A stretch of DNA of 64,000 nt from Anoplolepis gracilipes. Its lineage: Eukaryota > Arthropoda > Insecta > Hymenoptera > Formicidae. The translations under genes were made by a program, and so were the position numbers. The first letter of the stretch is position 1. Every line of letters begins with the position of its first letter. Positions 25,201 to 37,480 of the stretch are shown piece after piece. Below the pieces are notes generated by a model. The model searched no databases. It was not told the DNA's origin and saw only the letters and a list, made by a program, of their open reading frames with translations. The stretch spans positions 1,521,001-1,585,000 of the forward strand of contig NC_132977.1 in the NCBI RefSeq assembly GCF_047496725.1. The letters run 5' to 3'.

Positions 25201-26657
25201 GCGTAAGCAGCGCTATTAATTATATATAATAGAAATACTAATTTTTCTTTAATTATTTTTATTTATTTTTATTATTATTTTTTGTTTATTTATTTTTATT
25301 ATTATTTTTATTTAATTATATTTAATTACATTTATATTATATTGTTTTTTTGCGATAAAAGATTATCTGTACTTTTGAGATTATTCATAAGAGAAAGCAC
25401 CGATTTGAATAAAATTATTTGGTTTTTTTCAGAAAGCTCTTTTCAAGTTTTAAACGTACTCACAATTTCTCGTTCGATATTATTTTTACAACGTATTTTT
25501 GCACAAATACATGCAAACTAATATAAATATATTTTTCTATGAATCATTTCTCGATTCTAAATGGAACAATATTTACACGACAGATTGTGAATTGAGATTC
25601 GCAAATATATACCCACACGATGTCATGGCTAGAGAACATGCTCTCGAATCGTCGATGGGGGATTTAGTCGATTCGCCGTCATGCATCAGGGTATCGGCGC
25701 GTTGCTGTCGTCGAGGTCCGTGATATCTGTCCGGCGATCTCCCGACGATTTGTCAGCGCTCGACTGGCCGTGTACCCGTCTTATCAAATATATATATCAA
25801 ACACCGCTCCCGCCGTGTGTTTACTGCGGTAAACTTTCGCGAATGTATGCGTGCGCATGCACGTGCCCCGATCGGATCACCAACGAGCGGGGAGCATCTG
25901 CGAGGGTGTTGTTTACTAATTTTTTTCCCTATGATTCGATTCGAATCTTTGCTCATTCTTCAACCTCATGTCGGTTAATTCATATGCGGAACATCTTTTT
26001 GTCCTTTTTTTAGTTGGATTTTAATTATATATGTTGACTTATTAAAAATATAATCTAGTAAAACGCACGTGTCAATCTTATTAGAAAGCTCGTCGCATTC
26101 TTTTTCATAATTAAAACCAGTTGTATCTCTTCCCCTCTTCCCTCAAATAAAATGCTCTACCTAAAAACTTCAAGATGTAGGTTCTTCGACTGCTCGTATA
26201 TCTATTGCACGGTTGGGCTTCTGATATTAAAACTGGTCGTACGTTTTATTCCTTAATGCAATTGATTGCGGTTACGTTTCTCGCGTTACGATCCAAAATA
26301 ATTTCGAGTCCACACGATATAAAATGCTCGTGTCAACCGGTTCTCGTTATCTCGATTGATGCTCCGGTGTAGAAGTCTTCGATTATAAAAAGATCCCACA
26401 CGGTGGGCCAGAATCCTAGCTTCGGAGGTGATCTTAGAGCCGCGGATAAAGTGGTATCTCTTGTAAGCCTAATTTTCTCCGGAAGGCAGCTCATTTGAAA
26501 TTCAATACGGAAAAAAGGCCAGACTAATATTTTTCAAGAAGATACCGGCCTGGCTCTATTTGTCCAGTCGCCTGGTCACAGGTACTGTAAAATGCACCGT
26601 TCGAAATTTCGAAACTTAACCTTAGCCGAAAGAAGTTCATAGCGATATACATGGCTG

Positions 26658-26682
26658 TTTTTTTTTTGTTTTTTTTTTTTTT
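26658..26682. repeat. T tract with one G interruption
   Basis: Ten T, one G, then about 14 T. Confidence 0.95.
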
Positions 26683-26768
26683 AAACACCACGCTACATTT
26701 CCGTTCTCATCTTTAACCGCATTCAAAATCGGATTATATATGTATATGATGTCGCACGAAATATCTAT

Positions 26769-26852
26769 GTAATCCTATTTTGGAAGATGAGGAGATACTG
26801 TAGGATATCTAATCACATCACTTGTCGACGAGGTGTACATAAATAGGATTAC
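26769..26852. repeat. 12-bp inverted repeat, 60-bp loop
   Basis: GTAATCCTATTT at 26769-26780 is perfectly complementary to AAATAGGATTAC at 26841-26852. The pairing does not extend outward. It could be a relic of a small inverted-repeat element or chance. Confidence 0.6.
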
Positions 26853-27900
26853 GATTATATTCCAAAAGATACGTAATATGTTAGACTTTCGATGATACAT
26901 GTAGAAATAAAAATCAGTTTTTATCGCAGTTTTTTTCTACATCTTTCGAAAGCTAGATATTTAAAAAGGAAGAAAAATTTCATGTTTGCGGTGGGATAAA
27001 AATTCGAAAAATTAAACATACGAGAAAAATAATCTCCAATAAATTTTAAATCGAACTCATAGATAATCGACGTCAGTCTTTAGTTTCCAGTAACGAATTC
27101 TCCTACCCGGCGATCTCGATAAGACGCGAGAGTACAGTGCCACAGCAGCCTTCACGTGCCGTCTTCTAAATACCGGTAATGACGCTTAATATATCGTCGG
27201 CAGATAACAATCGTCGGAGAAACGCGGGGATATGCGCTTTCAAAGTTTTACCCAGTTTTAAGGCTCGTTACGGCTCATACAAAGGATCCCGAGAAAGCGG
27301 TGGAATCGACCATAGAAAAAAGAGTTCTTCTTAGCTCGGCTCTTCGATTTCTTTCCATCTCTTTTACTTCCCGACCTTTATCCTTTTTCTTTTTAGACAG
27401 ATCTGCGTGCGAGTCGCGAGACTGATTTTTTTAGATGACATCAGACGGCGCGCTGAAAGGAGAAACGAAAGATAAACAGGATGAAACGAGGCTTAATCTT
27501 GAAACAGAGTATCGCCTGATGTTTCACGCCCTACAAATCTTCGCGTTCGCTCCTATCGTGCAATTTCCCGCTTCGTGGAATATCGGAAATCGATCTTGAC
27601 CTTTTGAGATTTATCATTCGAGCCGCGACGATTTATATTAGTTTCTCGCTCGAATGTCGCGTCCGTCTCCCTTTTTTTTCCCCCTTCGACGATTCTCTCG
27701 CCATTTGAGTTGGCCAAAATTGGACACAAATCATCGTAAAGTCTCGTTATCGATCGTATTCGATGCGAGACACCCACGTCGTGGGAAGCGCGGCTAGTTA
27801 CATTTTCGTCGCGTCGAAAAAGGGAGTGACGCGTTCCCCGTACGCGCGGAATGACGACAACGGCAACGACGATGTCGTACGAAGGGGGGAGGGAGAGGGA

Positions 27901-27912
27901 GGGGGGGGGGGG
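27901..27912. repeat. Poly-G run of 12
   Basis: G run at the end of a (GGGA)-rich purine stretch starting near 27883. Confidence 0.93.
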
Positions 27913-28286
27913 AACGATAACGTCGCGGCACAATAGTCAAGCCGCGGTAAATTATCGCGTACGTTCCGCGTTAGTGCCGGCCGCGTTCGGGGAATCGCTC
28001 GTCGCGGCCCGTAATTTTCGTCGTAATAAAGAAACGCATATATGGAGATTCCATTACCGGGCTCAGCTGTTTCAGGGTCGCGGTGCATTAAACAAATTTA
28101 TACGGCACCTGACTGTCATAAAAGACACGCGGCATGCCGAGGCGCCCGTCATCGCGATCGTGCTTTCGTCGCCGTTAAACGGGTACGCGCGCAACAGGCG
28201 GATCGTTTTCATAATTTCGCGCCGCCGATCGAGGGAGGGAAAAGAGGCGAAAAATAAACGGAAGGAGAGGAAAGAGTTTCACTCGC

Positions 28287-28287
<1 letters not shown>

Positions 28288-28337
<50 letters not shown>
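28288..28337 (+). repeat. (GGCGAC)n array grading into (GAC)n
   Basis: About six GGCGAC hexamers followed by four GAC triplets. A second, similar array is found at 36846. Confidence 0.95.
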
Positions 28338-28338
<1 letters not shown>

Positions 28339-29042
28339 TCTCGTCCCCGACGACGACAAGTCACCGCGGAAACGCGAGAAAGAGAGTGCGCGGATGGGTC
28401 ACGGGGAGGTCAAGAGGCTGCCGGCACGCGGGGTTGACGGATAAACATAATGATTTAATGACCATTTCGTACGCGAACGACACAAAATTCTATGATCGCA
28501 GCGCCTAATGACACGGCACTTGCCACGAGACTGCAATTATTTTGCAGCACGTTGGATACTTGAATGACGTCACTGCCGATGCCTTCTCACGCCCTATGAC
28601 CGACCAACCGCGACGAGGAAAGTATACTTTGCCCTAAAAGCTCGCCTAAACATCCGTATACGAGCTTTTCTTTCGCGTACTTTTATTTAGATATTTTAAC
28701 ATCTTGTCATCGAAGTATAAAGCAAAAAATATTTTTTCATACGGATAATGTATGCGAAGCGCTACTTACGTCAGCTGTATCAAATATTACGCTATTCACT
28801 TTATTATTTAATTTCACTCTTATAAATGCCAGTCTGGCAAAAAGCGTCCGGAATTTTGAATCGGTTCGGATTTCCGTGTAGACTTTTATCGAGTCTGCTC
28901 AAACGGCTCGTCTCGCAATCGCGAAACTCACTCGAGCGTCGCGACGATGCGCGGCATCCCGGACCGCTTCGATATGTCCGTTGCACGTTATAGATAGTCT
29001 TCGAAACGCGCCCGTGACCGCGGGGTTACGCTCCAGTCTCGA

Positions 29043-29201
29043 CCCCTTCCAAGAGAAGGGGAACGATCGCGATTCCTCCTCTCGTGGAGGAGGAATCCCA
29101 GCTGCGCCAAGAATCTCCGTTCCCGAATAACGAAGCGATTCGTCGGACGGTGAGAGTAACGCTCTCCACCGAAAGAAGAAAATCGTCCGTCGTTTCTTTC
29201 G
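29043..29201. other. Four consecutive hairpins
   Basis: H1 is CCCCTTC/GAAGGGG (29043-29061, 5-base loop). H2 is GATTCCTCCTC/GAGGAGGAATC (29071-29097, perfect 11-bp stem, loop TCGTG). H3 is CGGTGAGAG/CTCTCCACCG (29148-29171, one bulged G). H4 is CGAAAGAA/TTCTTTCG (29170-29201, 16-base loop). Sequential hairpins of this quality in 160 bases suggest a structured RNA or an array of dyad binding sites. The class is not recognised. Confidence 0.5.
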
Positions 29202-29426
29202 TTAGAAACTTTTTACGACGCTAAGTAGACGACGCGATATACCGCTAGCCAATTAATTCCGATCGTAAATGCGGCCGCTTTTAATTTCATCATACGATCC
29301 GCGGCAGAAGCGAACGAAAAACGTCACGCGCTGCAGCCAGCTCCGATATCCCGTCGCGTTAGATAATCGGCCATTTAAATAAAATACCAATTAATGCTTG
29401 ATACTCGATCCTTTAAAAATATCCGC

Positions 29427-29453
<27 letters not shown>
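29427..29453. repeat. (AT)n microsatellite
   Basis: Perfect AT array of about 26 bases followed by GTGTGT. Confidence 0.96.
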
Positions 29454-29458
<5 letters not shown>

Positions 29459-29981
29459 ACAATATCTCGCGCGGTCGTGTCCGATATAAATTAGATTTTA
29501 TCACGGGAACGTGTTTTTTAGTTATCTCCACCGAGAGATCTCTTGACTCTTCCGTTGAGCAATATCAATCGATATATCAATGAAAGGAAATGTCACAACG
29601 CCGAGAGACATCAACGTAGAAGCGCATCGCGGCAGCGTCGAGGCCGATTATTTCGCAGATAATTGCGCGCCTTCGCTCAATAATCTCGATTCGTCTCGAT
29701 CGCCGGGACGATTAGTCGCGGCGCCGCCGGATAGAAAAACACATTGCGATGACGCAATCGCGGATTTCTAAATCGGACGCGGAACTCGAAGATGAAATCG
29801 CGGATTTATCGCGGGCGCAGTCGGTCGGACATAAACGCACGATCACGAGGACTGCGTGTCCGTGCGATGGACGGTGATAAATAGTCGATGTTCCGGCAGA
29901 AGTCAGTAAACATAAAGCTCAATTTCAATATGAATGAGACGGCAGTTTTAAAGCCATTTGGAAATGAGATACAAGTTTGCG

Positions 29982-29986
29982 CATAC

Positions 29987-30039
<53 letters not shown>

Positions 30040-30047
30040 CATATATT
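29982..30047. repeat. (CATA)n-(AT)n-(CATA)n compound repeat
   Basis: Four CATA-type units lead into about 17 AT units and then back into ACATACATAT. The whole array is nearly self-complementary in its AT core. Confidence 0.96.
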
Positions 30048-30458
30048 TCGAGATTCCGAAACTATCGATGATATTTCAATCAAACTTTTTTTTATTATAT
30101 TTCGATGTCAATTTTTTCCTTGTAAAAATGTTCATGAAAAGTCGTTAGTTTCATAAGAATTTTATAATACATCTATGTTCCTATTAGATGGATTTTACAC
30201 GAAACTATAATGTTCCCGTGTGACAGCACGTCCATTCTAATATTTTTTTACAGAACAATCGATAAATCGTTTAGGTGTTTTTGAGTAAAAATTGTGACAA
30301 AATCATGTATGTACACATCGAGTGTAATACGTTCTTCTCGTGATTCGAAGATCGATTTAAAAAGCTGTCTTGGCCTTATGATATGCCGATTAAGTTAATT
30401 TACGACGACATCGCGCGGCTCCTCGGCTAGAAATCGATTAATATCACAGACGTCTAAG

Positions 30459-30482
30459 TTTTTTTTTTTTTTTTTTTTTTTT
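30459..30482. repeat. Poly-T tract of 24
   Basis: Uninterrupted T run. Confidence 0.95.
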
Positions 30483-30870
30483 AACGCGACGTTACGTGCG
30501 GTTGATTTTCGAAAACCAAAAGCCGTTATAATCCTTTAATAGGTCTCATTAGAGTAGATGATTGTAGATTTATGATCGATCAACGTGATACAGGCATCAT
30601 CGCGTGCGTTTAAACTTGCAGTCTGAATCCACGCGTAGCTCGTTCGCTATAAAGTTACATTATATATTTAAAAATACAAATTAGCATAGAAATAGTAACA
30701 ACACACGATGTAGCGACATTAACGAATATATAATAAGATATAAATCTGTAATAAAATTGTCATTATACGGCAAATGGATAAATTATCTCACCGTTGCATT
30801 TCTCCGCGCTCGCGTTTATAGATTTAAATGCTATTTTTAAAGTGTTTTAATCGTTGCCTCTCCAAAGAAT

Positions 30871-30888
30871 GAATTCCCGGGGGAATTC
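30871..30888. other. 8-bp dyad GAATTCCC-GG-GGGAATTC
   Basis: Perfect 8-base arms around a GG spacer. The half-site arrangement resembles a Rel/NF-kB type site (GGGAATTCCC-like halves), but in inverted and expanded form, so it is not assigned. Confidence 0.7.
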
Positions 30889-32540
30889 AACGAGCCCATT
30901 TGATAATACTGATGAGGAAACTTGTCCTAGAGATCGACGTAGTTTCGTTTAATCGTACGAACACACGCTCCGACATCAGGGTCGTCGCCGTGGGCGTTCC
31001 GACCGTCACAAATTACGACGTTCGCCTCGTCTCTTCAGGGCTCTTCTGGTTCTTTCTCCCCTTCTTTTTTTTCTTGCCTTTCCCCTCGTCCCTGCGACTC
31101 GCAACGGGACGAGGGAAGAGGCAGAGAAGAAGAAAGAACATTTTGTCCTCGCATATTCTAGGCTAGCGAAAACATAAATTTCATCGTCGCTCCTCTTTCT
31201 CTCGCTTAAATGCTAGGATCGCATTCCGTTGCCTTCAGAAGGAGGTGAAGCGAGAAACGTTCACCGTGTGTATACCTAAAAATTACATGTCTCGCGGTGC
31301 GTGACGGTAATTATAACATTAATCATGACCAAGTCATTCATAATGTCTTCATTAAGACAGGTGGATTGACAGTCGCGCGGCATCTGTATGATGAAAGAAC
31401 AACGTAAAAATTACCGAGTAATATCAGAGCAGAGCAGAACAGAAAGATGTTAATCCACGTTCTAATATGTACGGTGTATGTAAAAGTCAATATTAATAGG
31501 TCTAAAGTCAACGTTCTATAAATATCCAGTTTTTCGACCGTCTGATAAATTTAATCTTTAATTTAAAAAAAATATTTGATTTTTTCCTAACTTTCTCACA
31601 TTTTATATTTCACATTAATCATTTAATCATTTTTTATGTTTAAAATTTGAATAACATAAAAACATAAATAACATAAAAATATTAATGATCGATTTAAAAT
31701 AGTTTGTTATCTGAAGCGTAGCCTTTCGGCAACGACGGTGTAACATGACTATTAAAATTCGTTGATCGCGCTATTAAAAAATGCCAAGAGACTCCCCGTA
31801 TATTCGCGATCGTACACATATACTCCAATTCCAGTTTCACCGAAATTATCATAACGATCGCCAAAGAGATCGTGAGATGGAGGTCGATTTCGAATTCCCT
31901 ATTTGTGGTCGGTGCTCGCGGCCGTCTCCATAAATTCGGCGATTTACGCGCGATTGCTCAGTTTTTTACGATCCGCCCAGATTTCGGCAAACGCCTTTGG
32001 CTACTGGCGAGGAGCCTTGAGAAATGCTAGGACTACTCATCACGGCTATCGTGATCGTCGTCGTTCGAATTTCGCAATCATAAGCGAGAAATTTCGCGCT
32101 AGATATCCAAATCTTCACTCTTTCGTCACCATTTCGTACAAAGCGAACGCGAATTCAAGATTTCCATTAACAAAAATGTTGATATATTTTACGGGTTGAT
32201 TAATCGATTTAATTAATCATTCTTTATTTCTTTTATCACAATTTAATTGTAGAGTTTACGAGAAAACTTTTTTTTTTTATTTTTTTTAGAAAAGAATACA
32301 ATCTTGTAGAATTTTATCTTGTGATAAAAATCTACAATTGTAATTATCAATCTATTCGTTATAATATTAGAATGTTAAAATGTATACATGTTTATTTATA
32401 ATGTATTTTTACATATATTCCAATATTTGAGATTTCTAAGACATTAGTATATAAATTATAAAACTAATTAATTTTCAAGCATGATGCATACCATCAGCCT
32501 AGAATATTTTTACTAAACGTGACTAGCGCTAATAACTAAG

Positions 32541-33780
32541 ATCAGAAATTTTTATATCGTCTAAGCACGAAGATGAACGAACGCGCATTTCTACCTGAGA
32601 TGGACATGTGACACAGGTGCGGCCGAGTCACGGGCAACCGGAAGTGCCAACGAGGCATCTCGGGACCGTAGACAGATAAATGCTCTCTCTCTCTCTTTCT
32701 CGCGTACAAGTCGGGCTTAATTATGACTTTGCTAATGTTACCACGAGTTATCTTAATTGCCGTATAATATCGTTTTATCGCGTTGCCTTCTCCTGCAATC
32801 AAGGAGACGAACGGGACCAGTGAAACTTATACAAGATTTCAAGAAGTTGCAGATTCGCGCAATTTTCCCCGCGTTATCCGTGTCACGATAATAAACGCAC
32901 ACGGATAGCGTAAATCTATCTTGCGAATTTAATATAAGCGAACGATCGGAGACGCTTGTGATCAATGCTGTCTCATCGGGTGGGGTCTCTCGTAACATTT
33001 TATTATACGTATCCTTTGACGTGGAATTTTTCGCGAGAGTTCGAAAGGGCAAAGGTAATACAATGCCGGCGGATACGAAAATAGAACGATGCATAGCGAT
33101 TGCACGGCGATCGTGTTCGATCTTCGTGCTCGGTGCGGTGATCGTGCGCTTTGCTCGAATACGCTCGCGGACGAGCGTATCGACGCGGCTATTCGGCGCA
33201 ATGAAAACGCGCGCGCGCGCGCGATGAAAAGTCGTTACATCTTTCACGCGGCGCGGCGCGGCGCGGACGGAATCAACCGGCCCTTAACATGTAATTCCAA
33301 GTGTTAACGTTATTATAACGTCGGTTCCCAGCCACGTCCCGATGATTATGCGGTTAAAGCGTGCCGAGGCCCATAGAGCTCTCGCCGGGCCTACAAAGCG
33401 GCTGACTTGTAAAGGATGTAGTGCCGTACGTCCGTTAATAGCTGACATCGTGAATGGCGGGAATTTCATGCCTTTCCCGTCGCGACAGGTTCCTATCCAC
33501 CTCTCTCCGTTTTCTTTCGCTCGTTCCGTGTCATAATGAACGAGACATCTGTATCCAAGAGCGCGGTCTAGGCTCGCGTTAACGCGATCGCGCGACTCGA
33601 TTCGCAAAAAGGTTAACGACACCACCACCCCCCCCCTCCCTGGCCATATTCGCGCGTCCACATTGCCTATATAAGAGGATTAGAATATAACGATCTATTA
33701 TACTCTTTGTTATTACGATCTCTCGTCATATTTTGTCACTTGGTTTCGAACAGCTACTTTCGATGAGTTATTAATATCAA
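32541..33780. other. CpG-rich island, no gene recognised
   Basis: GC-rich with a (CG)n run near 33207-33223 and GGCGC repeats near 33247-33266. The 164-aa minus-strand frame at 32753-33247 is one of the longest in the window without low complexity. It shows no domain or motif that I recognise and is about the length expected once or twice by chance in a window this size. Confidence 0.4.
33207..33266. repeat. (CG)n and GGCGC short repeats
   Basis: A CGCG run of about 16 bases and, 25 bases later, four GGCGC units. Both are potential Z-DNA or CpG-methylation sites. Confidence 0.9.
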
Positions 33781-34620
33781 GCTTAAATATGTTGTCCGGT
33801 GTCGAATGTCATCGGTGGCGCAATTATATTGCGATATGATTAAAAATTGGATTTATTGTGTTACGCCTTATCGTTATTAAACATTATTAAAAAAAAATTT
33901 CTTACCCATGCTTGTGCCGTAAAACGCGAATAAGTGTTATAAAATGTGATTATCGTTATATACCTATATATATATGTATGTCTGGGTATTAAAATACTAT
34001 TACACACATTACATTAAAATACTATTACGTCTATATGCTTATATAACATTACGATACATATTACGTAATAAAAATCTTTTTCAACTATTAAATTAAAACA
34101 TTAAATTATTTAATGAATATATTTTTTTTTCTCACGAAACCAGCTTATAAAAGGAATTTTAGTTATTTAATTTAAATATCCGAAATCAAAATATAAATAT
34201 TATTCGAATGTGTGTCGTTTAATTTAAAATCTCCATCGTAATGTATAAAACTATTAAATTGGAAAAAACAAGAAAAAAGAATGCTAATACCTATTAGTAT
34301 TTAGTGCAAGAATCGACTTCTATTGTGACATTATTATTGCGCTGTGTTATTATAAGGCTAAATTAAAATGAGTTAAAAATCCAACAGACCTATTCTGTAA
34401 TTTTTTAACGCATGCATTTGTAACTATGTAAAAAAAATGCGCTATAATTATACTATAATCTATGTGTTAGAAAATAATAAAATGGACATACAATACAGGT
34501 GTAATAAAGTTGTAACTATATATTTTTCATTGCCACATTGATTGAAATATTTCGAGTATTCGCGATATTTTTTTTTTTTTTTTTTTATTCTCTTTGCCTA
34601 TACATATATCGTCAATCTCT
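33781..34620. other. AT-rich spacer
   Basis: Very AT-rich. A 16-base direct repeat ATTAAAATACTATTAC occurs at 33988-34003 and 34013-34028, and a T19 run at 34568-34586. Nothing else was recognised. Confidence 0.5.
33988..34028 (+). repeat. 16-bp direct repeat, 25-bp period
   Basis: Two exact copies of ATTAAAATACTATTAC separated by 9 bases. Confidence 0.9.
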
Positions 34621-35244
34621 CGCTATAACATGTATTCGCTTCGGCACGCTCGTTGATGAAGCAGCGAGTTAGCCGCGATGCAGCACACACATTCCCGGCG
34701 TTCGTCCGTAAATACAGCCGAGGGGGTTTTCCGTTTAGCTGATGATTTACGGCGCGAACGTGTCTCGGAAGGTGTCGATCGCATAATGGCGAGTCCTGTC
34801 GCCGTCGATCGCCGGCCGATACGGTAATCACGGGGTGGCATCTACCTGGCCGCGATCATAACGATAATGGTCGCTTCGCGGGGAAGACTTCATCCTACAC
34901 GCTCGCTGTCTGCACCGGGTACGCGGGCACCGCCGTCCTGCTCTCGTGCACCATCTCCTTCGGTCGCATTAACCGGCTTCCTCTTCCCTCCTCCTTCTCT
35001 TTCTCCCCTTTCTCCCCCATTTCTCTCCTTCTCGCGCTACCACGCTCATTCCGGCCGAACCGTCGCGTTACGTTGCTCTGGTTATTCGTTCCGGCAATCG
35101 TGAACGCGCTGCTTTTTACCGAAGGTTGAGATGCATCACGCTCGACTGATCGCGGCAGCGCACGCGTGCGATGCACCTCTGTTCATCGATCGAGAACAGT
35201 TACGTTTTTTCGTCGCGTGACTCTCGCCGAATAGAAAGAAAGAC

Positions 35245-35246
<2 letters not shown>

Positions 35247-35284
<38 letters not shown>
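35247..35284 (+). repeat. (AG)n microsatellite
   Basis: AG array with one AAA interruption near its 5' end, within a longer purine stretch. Confidence 0.95.
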
Positions 35285-35287
<3 letters not shown>

Positions 35288-35559
35288 GATAAAGAGATGA
35301 GAGAGAATAAAAACATAAACGTTTAATTAAACATGATAATCTACCCAACTAATAAATTGCATTAAATTGTCGCGTGCATAAGATAACGTGGAGCTGTTGT
35401 CGTGCAACGGTGACCAGCAGATGCTCGCTTGTCTGACGTAATAAACGTCGTCATCATCCACGGCGATTTGTCGTAAGTGAAAGAATTACAAGTTTTGCAA
35501 GGAGTCAAATTGGTAAATTATTGTGTGTACGAGCGCGAGAGATCTATCCGGTGGGTGTA

Positions 35560-35577
35560 TTTACCGGCGCCGGTAAA
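35560..35577. promoter_or_regulatory. 18-bp perfect palindrome
   Basis: TTTACCGGCGCCGGTAAA reads identically on both strands. A half-copy TTTACCG recurs near 35590. Perfect palindromes of this length are rare by chance, and the form suits a dimeric DNA-binding protein. No specific factor is assigned. Confidence 0.4.
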
Positions 35578-35683
35578 ATGGCCGGGCGCTTTACCGCGGC
35601 GCAACAGCGTGCTCGAAAAAATCTCCAAAATTGACAGCAATTTGTGATGATCGTAATTTCTGGTCCTCCTCTTCATTCACACT

Positions 35684-35715
35684 GCGCGCGCGGGCGCGGG
35701 CGCGGGCGCGGGCGC
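35684..35715. repeat. (GGGCGC)n array
   Basis: About four GGGCGC hexamers flanked by CGCG. Confidence 0.94.
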
Positions 35716-35892
35716 GCACGGGACCCGACCAGCACCATCATCATCGCACCGGGTGAGGTCGAGAGTCCACTGCCTCGTGATCGGTGTGGTGTTACAGCAA
35801 TTTCTATAATATTGCCCATGTTGTTGTACGTGAGTAACGTTGTCGTGAGCCCTCGAACTAACAATAAAGAATCCTTAAGGCGTCCCGCCGGG

Positions 35893-35950
35893 CGAGAAAG
35901 AGAAAGAGAGAAAGAGAGAAAGAGAGAAAGAGAGAAAGAGAGAAAGAGAG
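35893..35950 (+). repeat. (AGAGAGAA)n tandem array
   Basis: About seven head-to-tail units of an 8-bp purine motif. Its regularity sets it apart from the plain GA arrays elsewhere. Confidence 0.95.
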
Positions 35951-36250
35951 CGTGTGCGGCTCTAAGCTCAAAGCTAACGAGCCTACGGTTCTTCAACGTT
36001 CTACCTGTTTGCCACAAGGCAACTTGTTTCTTCCAAATGCCGCTGACAATTTTCAACTCGACTGAACGCGAGCATCGCTCAAGCTCGACAGCGCAATCCT
36101 CGTCGTCGAGCAAAAAGCGTCGCTCGCTCCTATTTCAATCTTATTTTTATCCCACAACGTTCTTGCAGTCATCGTTTGTTACAAGTATCCTTAGGAAGCA
36201 TTCAACCTTATGTTATATTATGATACATACTTGTACTTAGCGTGATAAGG

Positions 36251-36844
36251 TACTAAACGTATAAATAGATAATCTTTAGAGATATTTAATAGGAAAATTT
36301 TAAAAAGGAATAATTATAAAATAAATGTATATATATATATTGTTAATTACAATATCTTTTACGTTTTTATTATTTATTATTCTGCTACAATTTATTTTCT
36401 TTTCTCATTATAATTTTTTATCGAATCGGCTATCATTTCGATAGTTTAATTTCGCTCTCTAACACAGTCGATCTTTGTCTATTCAATTTCACTTTCGATC
36501 ATCTTCGATCTCGAAGTAATCATACGTCACTCATCGCCTAGTCTCGAAACACTCACGTCATTCAAACAGACATCGATTTGGAAAACATTTATAAATGTCG
36601 ATCAAAAATTCCAGTACCAAATGCAATCATTCCGGTTTGAGAGCACATTTCGATTTCAAAAGCTCGTCGTGGGAGCATCACGATTACATCAAGCGAACTG
36701 TTACCTACGTGTCACGATACCGAGAAATCATAGCTATTAATGCCACAGACGGCAAGAATATTCCTGTATATTTGTGTGCTCGGATTGTATGTCATTGAGT
36801 AATCGACAGGCGGCCATTGAGCGGTTGCCACTACTGCGTGAGCA

Positions 36845-36886
<42 letters not shown>

Positions 36887-37480
36887 TCATCATCATCACG
36901 TGGGAAACCATCCGAGTGAAAGTCACAAAATCTAAACCGTGTTATATTTCTACGCGTTTCAACGATTATTTATCGCTCGGTCTCGAGCGATTTCGTCCGC
37001 CCTCGTCCGCACTAGGGTCGACCGAATTCTTGCCTTCCGTGGGTGTGGCGTCGACCGCGATCGAGGACTGGGACGATAAATTTCATTGAGAGACGATTCT
37101 CGTAACCACCGACTACCTTGAAATTTCGGTCGTTTCGATTCAGCGTTATACCGGAACTCGATCTCGTATCTTGCTCCGTCGGTTCGATGATCTATTGGCC
37201 TTTATGTTGCGATAGTACAACTCGCGTTATATAATATATCTTTTCGATTCTCATTTAAATTATTAAATAATTTTAATAATATATATTTCTTTTTTGCATA
37301 GACAAAATATTAATATTAAAATTGTGATGGAGGTAATCGATTTATCTATAATACATAACTTGATATTCAATAAAGATATATTTAAGTAGAGTCCGCATTA
37401 TACTTTACTTTTAATTATAATTTAATTAATAATCTATAAATAAAGTTATATATATATAAAGAGGAAGGTAGAATAGAAAG
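36251..37480. other. AT-flanked moderate-GC block
   Basis: AT-rich at both ends (36251-36420, 37230-37480), moderate GC between. Two short frames (36595-36798 and 36817-37089) are unrecognised; the second contains Asp-Gly repeats. Confidence 0.4.
36846..36885 (+). repeat. (GGCGAC)n array, ~6-7 units
   Basis: Same hexamer and orientation as the array at 28288, about 8.5 kb away. Confidence 0.95.

Larger units (their letters stand above)
25201..27060. other. AT-rich spacer with a small GC block
   Basis: Very AT-rich at 25201-25620, moderate GC at 25621-25970, then mixed. A T-rich tract lies at 26658-26682, and an inverted repeat at 26769-26852. The open frames are chance. Confidence 0.4.
27061..29400. 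other. CpG-rich island, no gene recognised
   Basis: One of the largest GC-rich blocks. The 197-aa frame at 27851-28444 is driven by a G run, a (GGCGAC)n array (Asp-Gly) and Arg/Glu/Lys-rich sequence, and is not credible as a gene. A cluster of hairpins lies at 29043-29201. Confidence 0.45.
29401..30440. other. AT-leaning block with two AT arrays
   Basis: Mixed composition carrying two long AT-type microsatellites. Frames containing Ile-Tyr repeats come from these. No gene was recognised. Confidence 0.45.
30441..32540. other. Alternating moderate-GC and AT-rich sequence
   Basis: Includes a T24 run at 30459-30482 and an EcoRI-SmaI-type palindrome at 30871. 31400-31720 and 32170-32540 are strongly AT-rich. 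No gene was recognised. Confidence 0.4.
34621..36250. other. CpG-rich island with several repeats
   Basis: Contains GA arrays, a GGGCGC array and an 18-bp palindrome. The 198-aa plus and 146-aa minus frames at 35644-36240 and 35673-36113 overlap antisense and are both kept open by (GAAAGA)n and GC hexamers, so neither is credible. Confidence 0.45.

Noticed and set aside
27851..28444. 197-aa plus-strand frame
   Set aside because: Kept open by a G run and the GGCGAC array; acidic and basic low complexity only.
35644..36240. 198-aa plus and 146-aa minus frames
   Set aside because: They overlap antisense and are sustained by GA-type and GGGCGC repeats.
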